Positions 10,040-20,291 of a stretch of DNA of 60,339 nucleotides are shown piece after piece. This stretch comes from Marine group II euryarchaeote REDSEA-S11_B3N4 (GTDB lineage Archaea > Thermoplasmatota > Poseidoniia > Poseidoniales > Thalassarchaeaceae), in the NCBI GenBank assembly GCA_001628485.1, contig LURR01000003.1, positions 1 through 60,339 on the forward strand, in the 5' to 3' direction. Below the pieces are notes generated by a model. That model was given only the letters and a program-made list of their open reading frames with translations, was not told the DNA's origin and did not search any database. Position numbers and translations under genes: made by a program. Within the stretch, counting starts at the first letter, position 1. The number at the start of each line of letters is the position of its first letter.

Positions 10040-10069
10040 GGCCATATTGGCCGATAATCATACGATAAT
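10040..10069. promoter_or_regulatory. Candidate operator upstream of malic enzyme: inverted repeat plus phased direct repeat
   Basis: Between the divergent surface-protein and malic-enzyme genes lies a perfect inverted repeat GGCCA-TAT-TGGCC (10040-10052). It is followed by two copies of CGATAAT at 10052-10058 and 10063-10069, exactly 11 bp apart, so both face the same side of the helix. Position (54-83 bp before the GTG start) and phasing suggest a transcription-factor site. The factor is unknown. Confidence 0.4.
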
Positions 10070-10122
10070 GAATAGGATAGCATCAAAGGAGATGGTTGTT
10101 CCGGGATATCCGAGGTGACACT

Positions 10123-12411
10123 GTGAGCAATGACCAGTTGCGCGAAGACGCATTGGAATACCACTCTTCCGAGCCAAGAGGGAAGGTTACAGTGGTCCCA
10201 ACAAAGCCACACGGTACGCAGAGGGAGCTCTCTCTTGCTTACTCTCCTGGTGTGGCATATCCCTGCGAAGAGATTAGAGATAACCCCGCAGAAGCATACA
10301 AGTACACGTCAAAGGGGAATTTAGTGGCCGTTATCAGCAATGGCACTGCAGTCCTAGGGCTGGGAGATATTGGTCCTCTTGCTAGCAAGCCAGTAATGGA
10401 GGGCAAGGGGCTTCTGTTCAAGGCATTCGCAGATATCGACGTTTTCGACATAGAGGTAGATAGAACCGATGTGGATGGATTCGTTGAAGCGGTGAAGGCA
10501 ATAGCACCTACTTTTGGAGGTATAAATCTCGAGGATATTGGGGCACCTGAGTGCTTCGAGATTGAAAGAAGGCTTGTTGAAGAATTGGACATTCCGGTAA
10601 TGCACGATGATCAACATGGAACCGCAATAATCTCCGGAGCAGCCTTACTGAATGGGCTAGAAGTCGTTGAAAAGGAGATTGGGGATGTTAGCGTGGTAAT
10701 ACTCGGAGCCGGGGCCTCTGCCATATCATGCGCGAGGCATTACCGAAGACTAGGAGTGAAACCCGAGAATATGACGATGGTCGACTCGAAGGGGATTGTA
10801 ACATCCAAGAGGATGGAGAATGGCGAATTGAACGAGTACAAGTCTGAGTTTGCCAGGGATGTACCTGAAGGCGGAATCAGTGAAGCCTTGGATGGAGCAG
10901 ATGTTTTCCTTGGACTGTCAAAAGGAGGATTAGTGTCTGCTGATATGATCAAAAATATGAGAGAAAAACCCTTGATTTTCGCACTGGCCAATCCTGATCC
11001 AGAGATTACCCCCGAGCAAGTATCTAGCGTGAGGGATGATGCCATAGTTGCAACTGGAAGATCCGACTATCCTAACCAGATTAACAACGTTCTCGGGTTC
11101 CCATACATCTTCAGAGGGGCCTTGGATGTTCGAGCTAGCGAAATAACAGAGGGAATGAAGATGGCAGCGACCAAGGCGCTTGCTCAACTTGCGAAGGAGC
11201 CTGTGCCAGATGACGTTTCATCCGCCTATCAGGGTGAGCAGATGTCATTCGGGTCCGACTACTTGATTCCCAAGCCTTTCGATGCGAGGGTACTGATCTG
11301 GGAAGCAAGCGCAGTGGCTGAAGCAGCTGTAAAAGAGGGGGTTTCCGGACTTTCTGCGGAGGAGTTCGACGTAGACTCATACCGAGAGAAGTTGGAGTCC
11401 CGACTAGGACTGACCAGATCAATAATGAGGAGAGTCATTAACCAAGCCAAGAGGGATAAGAAGAGGATTGTTTTCTGCGAGGGAGAGGACCCCACTATCG
11501 TAAAGGCGGCATCCCAGTGCATTTCAGAAGGAATATGCGAGCCAATTCTTCTAGGACAGAAGAAGAGGATTGAAGCAGTTAAGGAAGAGTTAGGGCTGAG
11601 TTTTGATTGTGAAATGATTGATGTCAGATACGATGAAAGGAGGAGAGGTAGTTACGCTGACGAACTGCATCAGCAAAGAGGCAGGAGGGGACTGACTAGG
11701 GAGGATGCTATTAGACAGTTGAAGTCAACCACATTCTTCGCTCCGATGATGGTCAGAATGGGCGATGCCGATGGCTATCTTGGTGGTATTTCCCACCAGT
11801 ACCCGGATATAGTGAAGCCTTGCTTGCAGGTAATCGGACCTGATCCGAATTCCCACAGAATAGTGGGGATGTACATGATGACTGTGAATGGTCAGTTGAT
11901 GTTCATCGGGGATGCAACTATCAATATTTATCCAGATGCTAGAACGTTAGCAGAGATAGCTGTTCAGACGGCTAAAGTTGCAAAGAGGTTCGGAGTGAGG
12001 CCGAAGGTTGCAATGCTTTCCTTCTCGAATTTCGGGACATCTGCGGAAATGAGGACAGATAGGATCGAAGAGGCAATTGAGATAGTAAGGGATATTGACC
12101 CTGATTTGGTAATTGACGGGCCCATGCAGGCAGATACTGCCCTGGTTCCTGATATACAACAAGACTACCCATTCATGTCATTCAACGGCCCGGCCAATGT
12201 TCTAATTTGTCCCAATCTTGCTTCCGCAAATATTGCCTACAAGTTACTTCAGAGAGTAGCAGGGGCCGAGATGACCGGCCCAATATTGGAGGGCCTCTCC
12301 AGGCCTGCTCACGTCCTTCAGCGTAGAGACAGTACGAGAGACGTGGTGCATATGGCAGCGATTTGTTCAGTAGATGCTCAGAGAGCGGCCAGTCAGAGAC
12401 TAATCGATTAG
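10123..12411 (+). CDS. maeB: NADP-dependent malic enzyme, MaeB type with phosphotransacetylase-like domain
   Basis: About 762 residues. It decarboxylates malate to pyruvate with reduction of NAD(P). The malic enzyme domain (about residues 1-425) contains the SLAYSPGVA and [20 protein letters not shown] signatures, the HDDQHGTA metal/substrate segment and a Rossmann motif [12 protein letters not shown] near residue 190. A phosphate acetyl/butyryltransferase-like domain follows from about residue 435 ([17 protein letters not shown]). In characterised bacterial MaeB proteins this domain is regulatory and binds acetyl-CoA. The GTG at 10123 is preferred because GAGGTGA ends 4 nt before it; the frame extends to a TTG at 10096. 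The stop codon overlaps that of the convergent pckA by 2 bp. Length and order match bacterial MaeB. Confidence 0.93.
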   Translation: MSNDQLREDALEYHSSEPRGKVTVVPTKPHGTQRELSLAYSPGVAYPCEEIRDNPAEAYKYTSKGNLVAVISNGTAVLGLGDIGPLASKPVMEGKGLLFKAFADIDVFDIEVDRTDVDGFVEAVKAIAPTFGGINLEDIGAPECFEIERRLVEELDIPVMHDDQHGTAIISGAALLNGLEVVEKEIGDVSVVILGAGASAISCARHYRRLGVKPENMTMVDSKGIVTSKRMENGELNEYKSEFARDVPEGGISEALDGADVFLGLSKGGLVSADMIKNMREKPLIFALANPDPEITPEQVSSVRDDAIVATGRSDYPNQINNVLGFPYIFRGALDVRASEITEGMKMAATKALAQLAKEPVPDDVSSAYQGEQMSFGSDYLIPKPFDARVLIWEASAVAEAAVKEGVSGLSAEEFDVDSYREKLESRLGLTRSIMRRVINQAKRDKKRIVFCEGEDPTIVKAASQCISEGICEPILLGQKKRIEAVKEELGLSFDCEMIDVRYDERRRGSYADELHQQRGRRGLTREDAIRQLKSTTFFAPMMVRMGDADGYLGGISHQYPDIVKPCLQVIGPDPNSHRIVGMYMMTVNGQLMFIGDATINIYPDARTLAEIAVQTAKVAKRFGVRPKVAMLSFSNFGTSAEMRTDRIEEAIEIVRDIDPDLVIDGPMQADTALVPDIQQDYPFMSFNGPANVLICPNLASANIAYKLLQRVAGAEMTGPILEGLSRPAHVLQRRDSTRDVVHMAAICSVDAQRAASQRLID

Positions 12412-14021
12412 ACGAGTGGTTTCGGACCAGCTGCTATTACTTCCTCGGAACAGCCATCTGCATACTGCTGGAAGTTCTCGATGAACATCTGAGCAAGAAG
12501 GTTAGCAACGTTGTCGTACCTAGTCTCATCATCCCATGTTTCTCTGGGCTGTAGTATACGGTCTGGCACTCCCTCGCAGGTAGTGGGAATCTCAAACCCG
12601 AATCGCTCGTCTTTGACGAAAACGACATTGTCCAGATTTCCGTTGATTGCTGCATTGAGAAGATTTCTAGTCCAGCTAATCTTGATTCGGCTACTTGCAT
12701 CTGCCCCACCGGCAATCCACCCAGTGTTGATCAGCCAGCACTTTGCATCATTCTCACGGATCTTCTTCGACAGCAAATCTGCGTATATGCTCGGATGCCT
12801 CGGCATAAATGGGGCCCCAAAGCAAGTCGAGAACGTGGCCTGGGGTTCAGTAACACCCATCTCGGTACCAGCAACCTTAGCAGTATATCCCGACATGAAG
12901 TGATATGCGGCTTGTTCGGGAGTTAATCTTGAAAGCGGAGGGAGCACACCAAAAGCATCACAAGTTAGGAACACCACGTTGTTCGGGTTGCCAGCCATCG
13001 AATCCGGAGTACGATTTTCTATGAATTCGATTGGATACGATCCTCTGGTGTTCTGAGTTAGAGAGCCGTTGTCGAAGTCAGGAGATCCGTCTGCATTCAA
13101 TACCACGTTCTCTAGAATTGATCCGGGCATCTTTGTAGTTGCATATATCGCCGGTTCGTCCTCCTTAGAGAGGCGGATTAGCTTAGCATAGCACCCTCCC
13201 TCGAAATTGAAAACCCCGTTGTCTGACCAGCCATGCTCATCGTCTCCGACAAGTGCTCTGTTTGGATCTGCAGATAGTGTCGTTTTACCGGTACCGGAAA
13301 GCCCGAAGAAGAGAGCTGCGTTCTCCCCGTCTGTATTGGCAGAACAATGCATTGGGAGAAGTCCCTTGGAAGGCAAAATATGATTCATTATTGTGAAAAT
13401 AGCCTTCTTAATCTCGCCAGCATAGTGAGTCCCCCCTATTATCACCATTCCTCTGTCCAGAGCAATTATGACGAAGACGTCGGAGTTCACTCCGTCGCTC
13501 ATACTGGACTTCATCTCTGGAACATGGAGAATCGTGAACTCGGGAATGTGAGATGGGATCTCCTCTTCCGTAGCTCGAACGAACATATTGTGCATGAATG
13601 CTGCATGCCATGCCTTCTCAGTCACTAGCCTAACTGGCATCCTGTAGTCCTTGTCAGCTCCGCAGAAGGCGTCCTTGACGAATACATTCTCTACCGAATT
13701 GAGGTGTTCTTGGACCTTTACTAATAGCCTATCGAAAACCGCCGGAGCCGTTGGTCTATTGACCTCCCCCCACCAGACCTCCTCTGCCATTCCAGCCTCA
13801 TCCACAATGAATCTGTCATTTGGAGAGCGTCCTGTTCTCTCTCCAGTAACTGCAAGTAATACAGAGTCTGATGTGAGTTTGGCCTCGTTCAAATCAACCG
13901 CCATTTGATGCAGCTCTTCAGGACCCATATTCCAGTGAACGTTTCCACTGGGTTCCAAACCGTGCTGTGACAAATCAACAGCCCTACTTTGAGAGGAACT
14001 CTGAATCGCAACTCCCCCCAA
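12408..14021 (-). CDS. pckA: Phosphoenolpyruvate carboxykinase (ATP)
   Basis: 537 residues. It converts oxaloacetate plus ATP to PEP, ADP and CO2, the entry step of gluconeogenesis. ATP-type hallmarks are present: TGERTGRSPNDRF, the P-loop-like kinase motif GLSGTGKTTLSADP (about residues 239-252), GDDEHGW, and FEGGCYAK with the downstream Arg-containing substrate loop (TRGSYPIEF). The size is that of the bacterial ATP-dependent family, unlike the GTP enzyme. The frame opens at a TTG (14021) followed by a G-rich stretch, so the exact start is uncertain; a conserved-looking region begins about residue 16. It lies tail to tail with the malic enzyme gene. Confidence 0.93.
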   Translation of the reverse strand: MGGVAIQSSSQSRAVDLSQHGLEPSGNVHWNMGPEELHQMAVDLNEAKLTSDSVLLAVTGERTGRSPNDRFIVDEAGMAEEVWWGEVNRPTAPAVFDRLLVKVQEHLNSVENVFVKDAFCGADKDYRMPVRLVTEKAWHAAFMHNMFVRATEEEIPSHIPEFTILHVPEMKSSMSDGVNSDVFVIIALDRGMVIIGGTHYAGEIKKAIFTIMNHILPSKGLLPMHCSANTDGENAALFFGLSGTGKTTLSADPNRALVGDDEHGWSDNGVFNFEGGCYAKLIRLSKEDEPAIYATTKMPGSILENVVLNADGSPDFDNGSLTQNTRGSYPIEFIENRTPDSMAGNPNNVVFLTCDAFGVLPPLSRLTPEQAAYHFMSGYTAKVAGTEMGVTEPQATFSTCFGAPFMPRHPSIYADLLSKKIRENDAKCWLINTGWIAGGADASSRIKISWTRNLLNAAINGNLDNVVFVKDERFGFEIPTTCEGVPDRILQPRETWDDETRYDNVANLLAQMFIENFQQYADGCSEEVIAAGPKPLV

Positions 14022-14147
14022 CTAGCCCGAGAGGGGACAAGACTTCAAGCGTTACGGCTCGAAAAAATAACTCTTCATTTCAATAGTGTTCGTTTATCGT
14101 CCCATTAGGGGATGTGATTATGCAATACATCCTCTGTTAGGGGACCA
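14022..14147. promoter_or_regulatory. Divergent promoter region between pckA and the polytopic membrane protein
   Basis: 126 bp separate two divergently transcribed genes. An A/T tract (aaaaaataa, 14063-14071) could serve the minus-strand pckA promoter. GTTTATCG about 50 bp before the plus-strand ATG resembles box A for the membrane-protein gene. Assigned by position and composition only. Confidence 0.35.
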
Positions 14148-17100
14148 ATGGGAGACGATGAGTCACCAGACAAGGTCATCCGAGAAAGGGAGTTCAGGCT
14201 TCCATCAGGAATCGACATAGGAAATCTAGATGTATCTGAAAATGTCGATGATTCGAAGAAGGCTCAGAAACAGGACGATGCAATAGGGGACTTATTCGAT
14301 CCATTCGCTGAGCCCGATGAAGATTCACCAGGAAGGGTAAGCAGAGACGGCAGTGTTTCTTCTCCGCCAGAGAGAGATATTGTCTCCCAACTATCAACGG
14401 AGGGCGAACAGAGGGTAAATTGGATTCTTATGGTGTCGATGATCGTAATTTACAGTGCCATAAGCATACAGATTGGCAGAGTGTTTGAGGCCCAGATTGG
14501 GACAATTCTACTTTTATTTCTTGCATTTTTTGGTTTTGGCCTAGGAGAATTATGGGTTCCCAAGGAGAGACTTAGCCTACTGGGAATAACCTGGGTGATT
14601 ATCTCGATGAAGGTCCTCTACGGACTAGCAATAGAGTTGAGGAACTGGGGGGTTATCGAGGATGATCTTTTGCTCGGCATTGTATTATTACTACTAGTAG
14701 TGGTCAATATTTTGGTCGCCTATAGACACGATCATGATGCAATAGCTGCTCAATCCACGCTGGTCCTTCTTGCAATTGGATCTACTGCAGGGACAGAATT
14801 CGGGGAGTTAGGGGTGGCAGTTATGATCCTAATTGCAACCATAATTCTACATGGGATTGCAATAAACAGGGGATCTGGGAACCTAGCCTCTCTCGGAATT
14901 GCGTCTTCTAATCTATGGATTGGGATGCATGCGATAACACCGCAATTTTCTGCCGGACCTCTGCAGGTCTTACCAATTGAGGAACCATTACTATTGTTTC
15001 TGCTTCTAATGGTAGTCACCTCGTTGAACGCTTACATGGCAACTGTCTTCTCGAAGAATGAGAACTGGTTCTCCAAGGGATTCGAAACTTTGGGTCTTGG
15101 AAAACCAGGACTATGGGGGGTCTCGATTTCGCTAGGTATGGTTGGGGCCGTTCTAGCTGTCGCATCAAATCGTGAGGACTTGGGGTACGCTCTCGGAATG
15201 GTGACCTTCCTCGGAGGAGCATTTGGTGGTTCATATCTGGTTGTTAGGGGGGTTCAGTCACGTAGGGTATCTAGACCACTCCTGATTACTGCCACAGTTC
15301 TCACATTTGTATTGCTCAACGATGGATATGTTGACGAGTCTCTCGGAGTGTCGTCTTACCATATCTTCACGGCGATTGGAGCTGTAGTGACTGTCGCCAT
15401 TATCCTCAGAGATCAGAGTAGCGTCTCGGACAGAGTCCTATGGGTTGGATCTGTTGTCGTATTAGCAATACTGGTCCTGCTAGTCCCTACTGATAGCAAA
15501 TCCGATGGTGATGGTGGATTCACTCTTTTGGGAATACTATCGCTACTACACATTGGAACAGCGGTTCTGGCGGTTAGAAGAAATTCTTCCTCTCTGACAG
15601 GAGTTACTGTAATTCTTCCTTGGTCGTGGATTGTTACAGAGAAAATGATCGAAGAGACCGTGCGAACGATAATGATCGCTAATGACTTGAACGAGCATAA
15701 TGGAATGGTTCACTTGGAACCTCTGCCCCTCGCGATTTATCTGTCGCTTTCATCGGTACTCCTGTTTCTGGTAAACTCAAAGATGGGCGATAGCGGGGTA
15801 AATCTTGCGTCTGGATTCTTGGGGATTACCGAAATCTCTGCTTCAATAAGAGACTCAGGATTGCTGAATCTATGGAGTATTGGCCTGTGGTTACCGATGC
15901 TGACAATTGTAATCCTAGCTCAGTTTGATGGGTTCAATACATTATCTCTGGTTTCTCTACTAGCGCTAGTTTCCTTCTTGCACATCCTGAGTTTTGCTCT
16001 GGGACTGAGGAATAGTAGTGAGGAGGGTATTATCTGGATTGTCGCAATTACTTATCTGACAATCCAATGGAGGCATGGACTTGATGAGTCGATATTTGTT
16101 CTGATGTGTCTGTCTATCTCTTCAATATTGTACTTCGGAAAAGACGCTGTATACGGGCTAGGAATTGGAATGGTCGCCGTTCCAATGCTTGTTTTCTGGA
16201 CAGGGAGGGACCCCTCTAGGGGATTATCCTCTCCAAAATGGATCTCTGATTTGGACTCAGGAGTCTTCTCTGGTACCTTATTCGATACTGAGTTCTTGGC
16301 TGTAGCATGTACGATTGTGGTTCTATCTGTCTATTTGCCTAGGGCTGAATATATGGAAAATATGCTTAGGCCTGCTTGCTCGGCGCTGATTCTAGTAGTG
16401 ATCTCGAGTATTCTTTCTTTGGAGTCCGACAACGCTCTCCTTCAGTTTTCATCTGCGATGGTTTTCATTTTCACTTCGTTTTGGCTTATTTCTAGAGGGG
16501 AGATTAGATCGGAACTGAAGACCATTGCCAAGAGAGAGACAGTGATCAGCATGGTCTCTGAGGGAGGCCTTTCCCCCGGCTTGGGGTCATTGTCCTCCTA
16601 CAGCCCCAAGGTGGCTGAGATGGAGCAGCTACGAAGGAGCAAGAGGGAGTTGTCGGATACAGAGGACATTTCAGAACTGCTTTCATCTGAGATCACCCAT
16701 ACTCCTGTGGTTGGAATGGTCATCCTCATGATAGTATTGCTATCAGGGATTCTAGGTTCTGCTGTACTCGGAATGGGGCCATTGATATTAGTCTCCACAG
16801 GTGTTTTCTGCTGTGCAACGGTATTCCTAATCAAAAAGAGAACCAAGGGACTAGAGTTGGATTTACCGCACATCCTGGGAATCGAGATGCCCATTGCACT
16901 CTCAGTGACTGGAGTGTGTTTGATTTTACTATCTGCACACGTTTTCCCGCCGGGAAGTAGTCCTAGGCTACTTCTGGATATGGCCGTCGCATGCTCGTTA
17001 ATTCTTGTTTTGTTGATGGTTTCACTGCTGGAACACAAGAATCTGATTGACAGGATATCTATCGCTATCGACTGGTTTGTTATCCCGCTGTTGTTGACCC

Positions 17101-17876
17101 GTCTTATTGGGGGGGCATTGGTTGGGGCCCTGCCTCTCCCTTTCACTGTGGAGCCTTTCGATGGAGATAATCTGGAGTGGACTATGCCGTGGTTACTTCT
17201 GGAGTCGATTCTTGTTTTGTGTGTTATTCTAGGTTTCTGGATCGAGGGGAAAAGGAGTAATGTTAGTAGCCGTGAAATGGATGGCTTCGGTTCTGGAGCC
17301 CGAAGTCTAGCGATTGTTATGATGTCATTTGGGCCCGCTGGGATTCTTGCAGCTTCTAGCTCTGCTGTACAGAGTGTTAGAACCTCAAGGCCATCCGAAC
17401 TAGGGATTGCTCTCCCCAGTGGAGTCCTAGCTATTTTTGCGCTATCCAGATGGAACGAAAGTCTACTCGATTGGTTTGGAGAGATTATGCTAATATCCGG
17501 AATAGTTGTAATGATTGGATGTGCACTTACTGTCGTATTGAGACTACCCAAATGGACATTCACTCTAGCCGCTAACGGCCATATTTTCGTTATCTCTGGG
17601 GCGATTACAGTTGGAATGGTCGGGAACTTTGGTTTGCCGGTTCTAATGATTTTGATGTCCACTGAGATTTGGATTATCGGAATCCTACAACTGAGAAAGG
17701 GTTTCAGGATCTGGGGCCTCTCAGATCTCGTTGCAGCCATAGTTTGCTTCCTTGTATTCGCATCTGGAGATATTGGGCAGAGCGAAATATTGCTTGGAAT
17801 GACCGTTCTAGCAGTGGAGCTGGGGGTAGTGGCCTGGCTGGGACTAGCCAATCAAGATGAATTGGTCAAGGACTAA
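14148..17876 (+). CDS. Very large polytopic membrane protein of unknown function
   Basis: 1242 residues starting at an ATG. The first 90 or so residues are charged, acidic and presumably cytoplasmic (including FDPFAEPDEDSPGR). From about residue 92 to the C-terminus hydrophobic helices follow almost without a break, of the order of thirty by eye. One long polar loop near residues 800-860 contains LGSLSSYSPK and a charged RRSKRELSD segment. No transporter, kinase or glycosyltransferase motif was recognised. The helices are short-loop and rich in Ile/Leu/Val/Ser, as in DUF2339-like or other giant multi-pass proteins, but I cannot assign a family. The next two genes lie downstream on the same strand, 46 bp and 42 bp apart. 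Confidence 0.8.
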   Translation: MGDDESPDKVIREREFRLPSGIDIGNLDVSENVDDSKKAQKQDDAIGDLFDPFAEPDEDSPGRVSRDGSVSSPPERDIVSQLSTEGEQRVNWILMVSMIVIYSAISIQIGRVFEAQIGTILLLFLAFFGFGLGELWVPKERLSLLGITWVIISMKVLYGLAIELRNWGVIEDDLLLGIVLLLLVVVNILVAYRHDHDAIAAQSTLVLLAIGSTAGTEFGELGVAVMILIATIILHGIAINRGSGNLASLGIASSNLWIGMHAITPQFSAGPLQVLPIEEPLLLFLLLMVVTSLNAYMATVFSKNENWFSKGFETLGLGKPGLWGVSISLGMVGAVLAVASNREDLGYALGMVTFLGGAFGGSYLVVRGVQSRRVSRPLLITATVLTFVLLNDGYVDESLGVSSYHIFTAIGAVVTVAIILRDQSSVSDRVLWVGSVVVLAILVLLVPTDSKSDGDGGFTLLGILSLLHIGTAVLAVRRNSSSLTGVTVILPWSWIVTEKMIEETVRTIMIANDLNEHNGMVHLEPLPLAIYLSLSSVLLFLVNSKMGDSGVNLASGFLGITEISASIRDSGLLNLWSIGLWLPMLTIVILAQFDGFNTLSLVSLLALVSFLHILSFALGLRNSSEEGIIWIVAITYLTIQWRHGLDESIFVLMCLSISSILYFGKDAVYGLGIGMVAVPMLVFWTGRDPSRGLSSPKWISDLDSGVFSGTLFDTEFLAVACTIVVLSVYLPRAEYMENMLRPACSALILVVISSILSLESDNALLQFSSAMVFIFTSFWLISRGEIRSELKTIAKRETVISMVSEGGLSPGLGSLSSYSPKVAEMEQLRRSKRELSDTEDISELLSSEITHTPVVGMVILMIVLLSGILGSAVLGMGPLILVSTGVFCCATVFLIKKRTKGLELDLPHILGIEMPIALSVTGVCLILLSAHVFPPGSSPRLLLDMAVACSLILVLLMVSLLEHKNLIDRISIAIDWFVIPLLLTRLIGGALVGALPLPFTVEPFDGDNLEWTMPWLLLESILVLCVILGFWIEGKRSNVSSREMDGFGSGARSLAIVMMSFGPAGILAASSSAVQSVRTSRPSELGIALPSGVLAIFALSRWNESLLDWFGEIMLISGIVVMIGCALTVVLRLPKWTFTLAANGHIFVISGAITVGMVGNFGLPVLMILMSTEIWIIGILQLRKGFRIWGLSDLVAAIVCFLVFASGDIGQSEILLGMTVLAVELGVVAWLGLANQDELVKD

Positions 17877-17922
17877 TCCGGAAGTGCCAACGTTGATGAC
17901 ATACTGGTAATTCTAACCACTT

Positions 17923-18888
17923 GTGACGAGGTCGTGGATATCTGATACTCCTGATGAGGTTGAGCACCCTCCAATCCCTCTGGGACTCAACAAAATGGCT
18001 GTTCCCAGAGTCACCATAGTTCTCTCTGTAATCACCGGAATAGGCCTGTTATTGAGTTCGGTCTGGGTGGGAATTTCTGCAATCGGTTTCCTTGACGAAA
18101 TAGACACCGTTTTCGGAACAACAGATATTGACGCCCTTAACGAAGACGGCCGGTGGCTCTGGGAAGTTGGGTTGCTTTTCGACGCATGCTCTCCTAGAGA
18201 AGATGACTGGGAGTGGCCTCATGGATCTCTATCAGAGCAGGAAGGTGTGTTCTTACTCCCTGGAGAGGTTAGATGCGACTGGACGCACCAGGGCAATGGA
18301 GACTCGGCCAGTGTGGTCGTTTACAATAGAGCGAACCAGACTCTCAATCTTGTATTGGAGATAGCCGGAGGAGGAGTTGTTTTTGCCTCAAATAACGAGC
18401 CTTACGTGATAGTAAACGATCTAGCGGGAAATGATAGCACTGTAATGGAGGTGAATTTGATTGAGGATATCTCAGAGAGAGAGATTAGCATTACTGCCAC
18501 CCATATTTCGAACCTAGAAGCCCAAGTTAGGTTAGATGTGAATATCTTCCAAGGCCTAGAAAATAGAGATGTTCACATACAGAATGGGGATCCTTTTGCT
18601 GTACAGTATACTGTGTGGGATGCTGATTCAGAGGAAGAGTTGGATAGCGGCGACTGGAGTGATTCGGCCGGTGAAGGATGCAATTGGTCCATCGAGGGTT
18701 TTTGTTGGTCTGCGATCGGACTGGACATTGACAACGATAGAGGGCTAATCCCAGGAATCAACACCGGAACGACTCATACGACCCTTCTGCCCCCTGATAT
18801 TGCTTATGGCAACAGCGATGGGCACCAGCTTCAGGAAAAATGGCTGAGGTTCGAGTTGACCCTGAGAAGTGCCCCGATATCAGAGTGA
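17923..18888 (+). CDS. Signal-anchored exported protein of unknown function
   Basis: 321 residues from a GTG at 17923; an internal Met at residue 25 just before the hydrophobic segment is an alternative. A Pro-rich cytoplasmic start is followed by one membrane helix at about residues 28-52. The rest is acidic and polar, rich in Asp/Glu/Asn/Trp, with beta-like segments and NxS/T sequons (DNDRGLIPGINTG, AIGLDIDNDRG), as expected outside the membrane. It carries Cys residues near 85, 117, 252 and 259. No family is recognised. It follows the 1242-residue membrane protein after 46 bp and probably shares its transcript, so the two may work together at the cell surface. Confidence 0.7.
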   Translation: MTRSWISDTPDEVEHPPIPLGLNKMAVPRVTIVLSVITGIGLLLSSVWVGISAIGFLDEIDTVFGTTDIDALNEDGRWLWEVGLLFDACSPREDDWEWPHGSLSEQEGVFLLPGEVRCDWTHQGNGDSASVVVYNRANQTLNLVLEIAGGGVVFASNNEPYVIVNDLAGNDSTVMEVNLIEDISEREISITATHISNLEAQVRLDVNIFQGLENRDVHIQNGDPFAVQYTVWDADSEEELDSGDWSDSAGEGCNWSIEGFCWSAIGLDIDNDRGLIPGINTGTTHTTLLPPDIAYGNSDGHQLQEKWLRFELTLRSAPISE

Positions 18889-18930
18889 GTTCCACGAAAG
18901 AGACTTGACTAAGTTCCAACGGGAACGACC

Positions 18931-20232
18931 GTGGAAGAAGGGGAGCACACTGCAATAGTTCCTTCGAAGAGGCTGGTTACTAATGCAAAGAGGAAGAGTG
19001 AACCAAAGTCCTCGAGGAAAGGAGAGCCTTCTTTCTTCATGAGCGAGGGTATGAAGAGGTTGTCCACCCCATGGTCAGTAGCCTCGATTAGAGCTAGACA
19101 GATTGATCCTATGGCGCTTCCTGCTGGTATAATCCTAGATGCGGCTGCTGGTTCAGGAATCCAACTTATCGCATTTTCAAAAATTCTCAAACGTCCTGCA
19201 CTTGGTGTGGAGATAGATCAGGATGTGGCCAAACTCTGTGCCGCAAATATGTTTCTCAATTCGGAGGGAGATGTCCAACGTTCTCTCGACAGAGTCTTGG
19301 TGGGAGATGGTTGTTCTGCTGAATCTGCAGTTTCAACATACTGGTCTAGTCTGAGAGAAGCGGGAATTAGGGCTCATCCCCCTGTTGCAATGCTGCATAT
19401 TGATCCGGCGAGACCTAGAGATGCTCAAAATCATAGTCTAGATGAAATGGAACCTGACATTAAATCGGTTCTGAAGGGGTGGAGTAGTCATCTACAAACT
19501 GGACCAAAAGGCCCTGCGGTATTGTTGGATCTTTCTCCAAGACTTGACTCAGTACAACGTGCAATGATCGATGGCATTCTTGAGACGACTTTCCCAGGTG
19601 CTTCGTGGACTTGGGAATGGCTAAGCAGAGGCGGTGGTAGAGTAGATAGGCTCTCAGTCTGGGTAGGGTCCCTTTCATCTGACAGTCCGAACAGATGCAT
19701 AAGAGTAGGAAGGAAGAGGGTTATTTCAAGCATCGAAGGAAGAGGCTCTGGGGCTAATTCAACATCATTCGGAAGTGTAATGGAAATTCCACGGGATGCA
19801 TATCTAACAATTGTGGATCCAGTACTAATCGAGAGTGGCCTTCAGAGTTCGTGGCACGGCAAGGCAATTACGAGTGGGACCGGTTCATCTTGGGTTAGAA
19901 CCGAAGGGAGGAGGCCTTTGCTAATACATACAGACGAAATATCTGATGACGATGATGTGAGGGGCTTTGTAGTGGCGACCGGTCGGATTGTGCAGCACAG
20001 GTTGTCCCCCCCAGAGTTGAATACTATCGATCAGGTTGCATCTTCTGTGGCAAGGCAGGGGATATCCAATATCACCCTTAGATGCAATCTGGATCCAGAG
20101 ATTCATCCTACGCTTCAGAGGAGGATAACTCGGGAGTTAAAGGGGTCAGAAGGCACTAAGGGTTTCATGGTAGACATGGAGATAGAAAGACCGTCGGGGG
20201 CTCAGAAGTTATACGTAGTCTGCAAGGAGTAG
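18931..20232 (+). CDS. Class I SAM-dependent methyltransferase with THUMP-like C-terminal domain
   Basis: 433 residues from a GTG. SAM-binding motif I is ILDAAAGSGIQLIAF (about residues 67-81), followed by an acidic residue closing the next strand (GVEIDQD). The segment HIDPARPRD near residue 157 matches the DPARR signature of the THUMP-like methyltransferase family, in which it replaces the usual catalytic motif IV. The last 80 residues (RGFVVATGRIVQHRLSPPELN to the end) fit the THUMP-like RNA-binding fold. The family is assumed to act on RNA, but substrate and position are unproven. It ends 60 bp before the ribosomal protein cluster, consistent with a translation role. Confidence 0.75.
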   Translation: MEEGEHTAIVPSKRLVTNAKRKSEPKSSRKGEPSFFMSEGMKRLSTPWSVASIRARQIDPMALPAGIILDAAAGSGIQLIAFSKILKRPALGVEIDQDVAKLCAANMFLNSEGDVQRSLDRVLVGDGCSAESAVSTYWSSLREAGIRAHPPVAMLHIDPARPRDAQNHSLDEMEPDIKSVLKGWSSHLQTGPKGPAVLLDLSPRLDSVQRAMIDGILETTFPGASWTWEWLSRGGGRVDRLSVWVGSLSSDSPNRCIRVGRKRVISSIEGRGSGANSTSFGSVMEIPRDAYLTIVDPVLIESGLQSSWHGKAITSGTGSSWVRTEGRRPLLIHTDEISDDDDVRGFVVATGRIVQHRLSPPELNTIDQVASSVARQGISNITLRCNLDPEIHPTLQRRITRELKGSEGTKGFMVDMEIERPSGAQKLYVVCKE

Positions 20233-20291
20233 TCGTTCCAGCAAAAAATTGCACCTCCAATCGGTTCAAATAGGGACTGTAGGTCGCGAAG

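Noticed and set aside
16598-17851. 417-codon minus-strand ORF
   Set aside because: It is antisense to the polytopic membrane protein; its Ser/Pro/Thr/Arg-rich sequence mirrors hydrophobic codons and lacks a start signal.
20262-20275. tRNA T-loop-like GGTTCAAAT before rps13
   Set aside because: No acceptor, D or anticodon arms surround it; it is more likely part of the operon promoter region.
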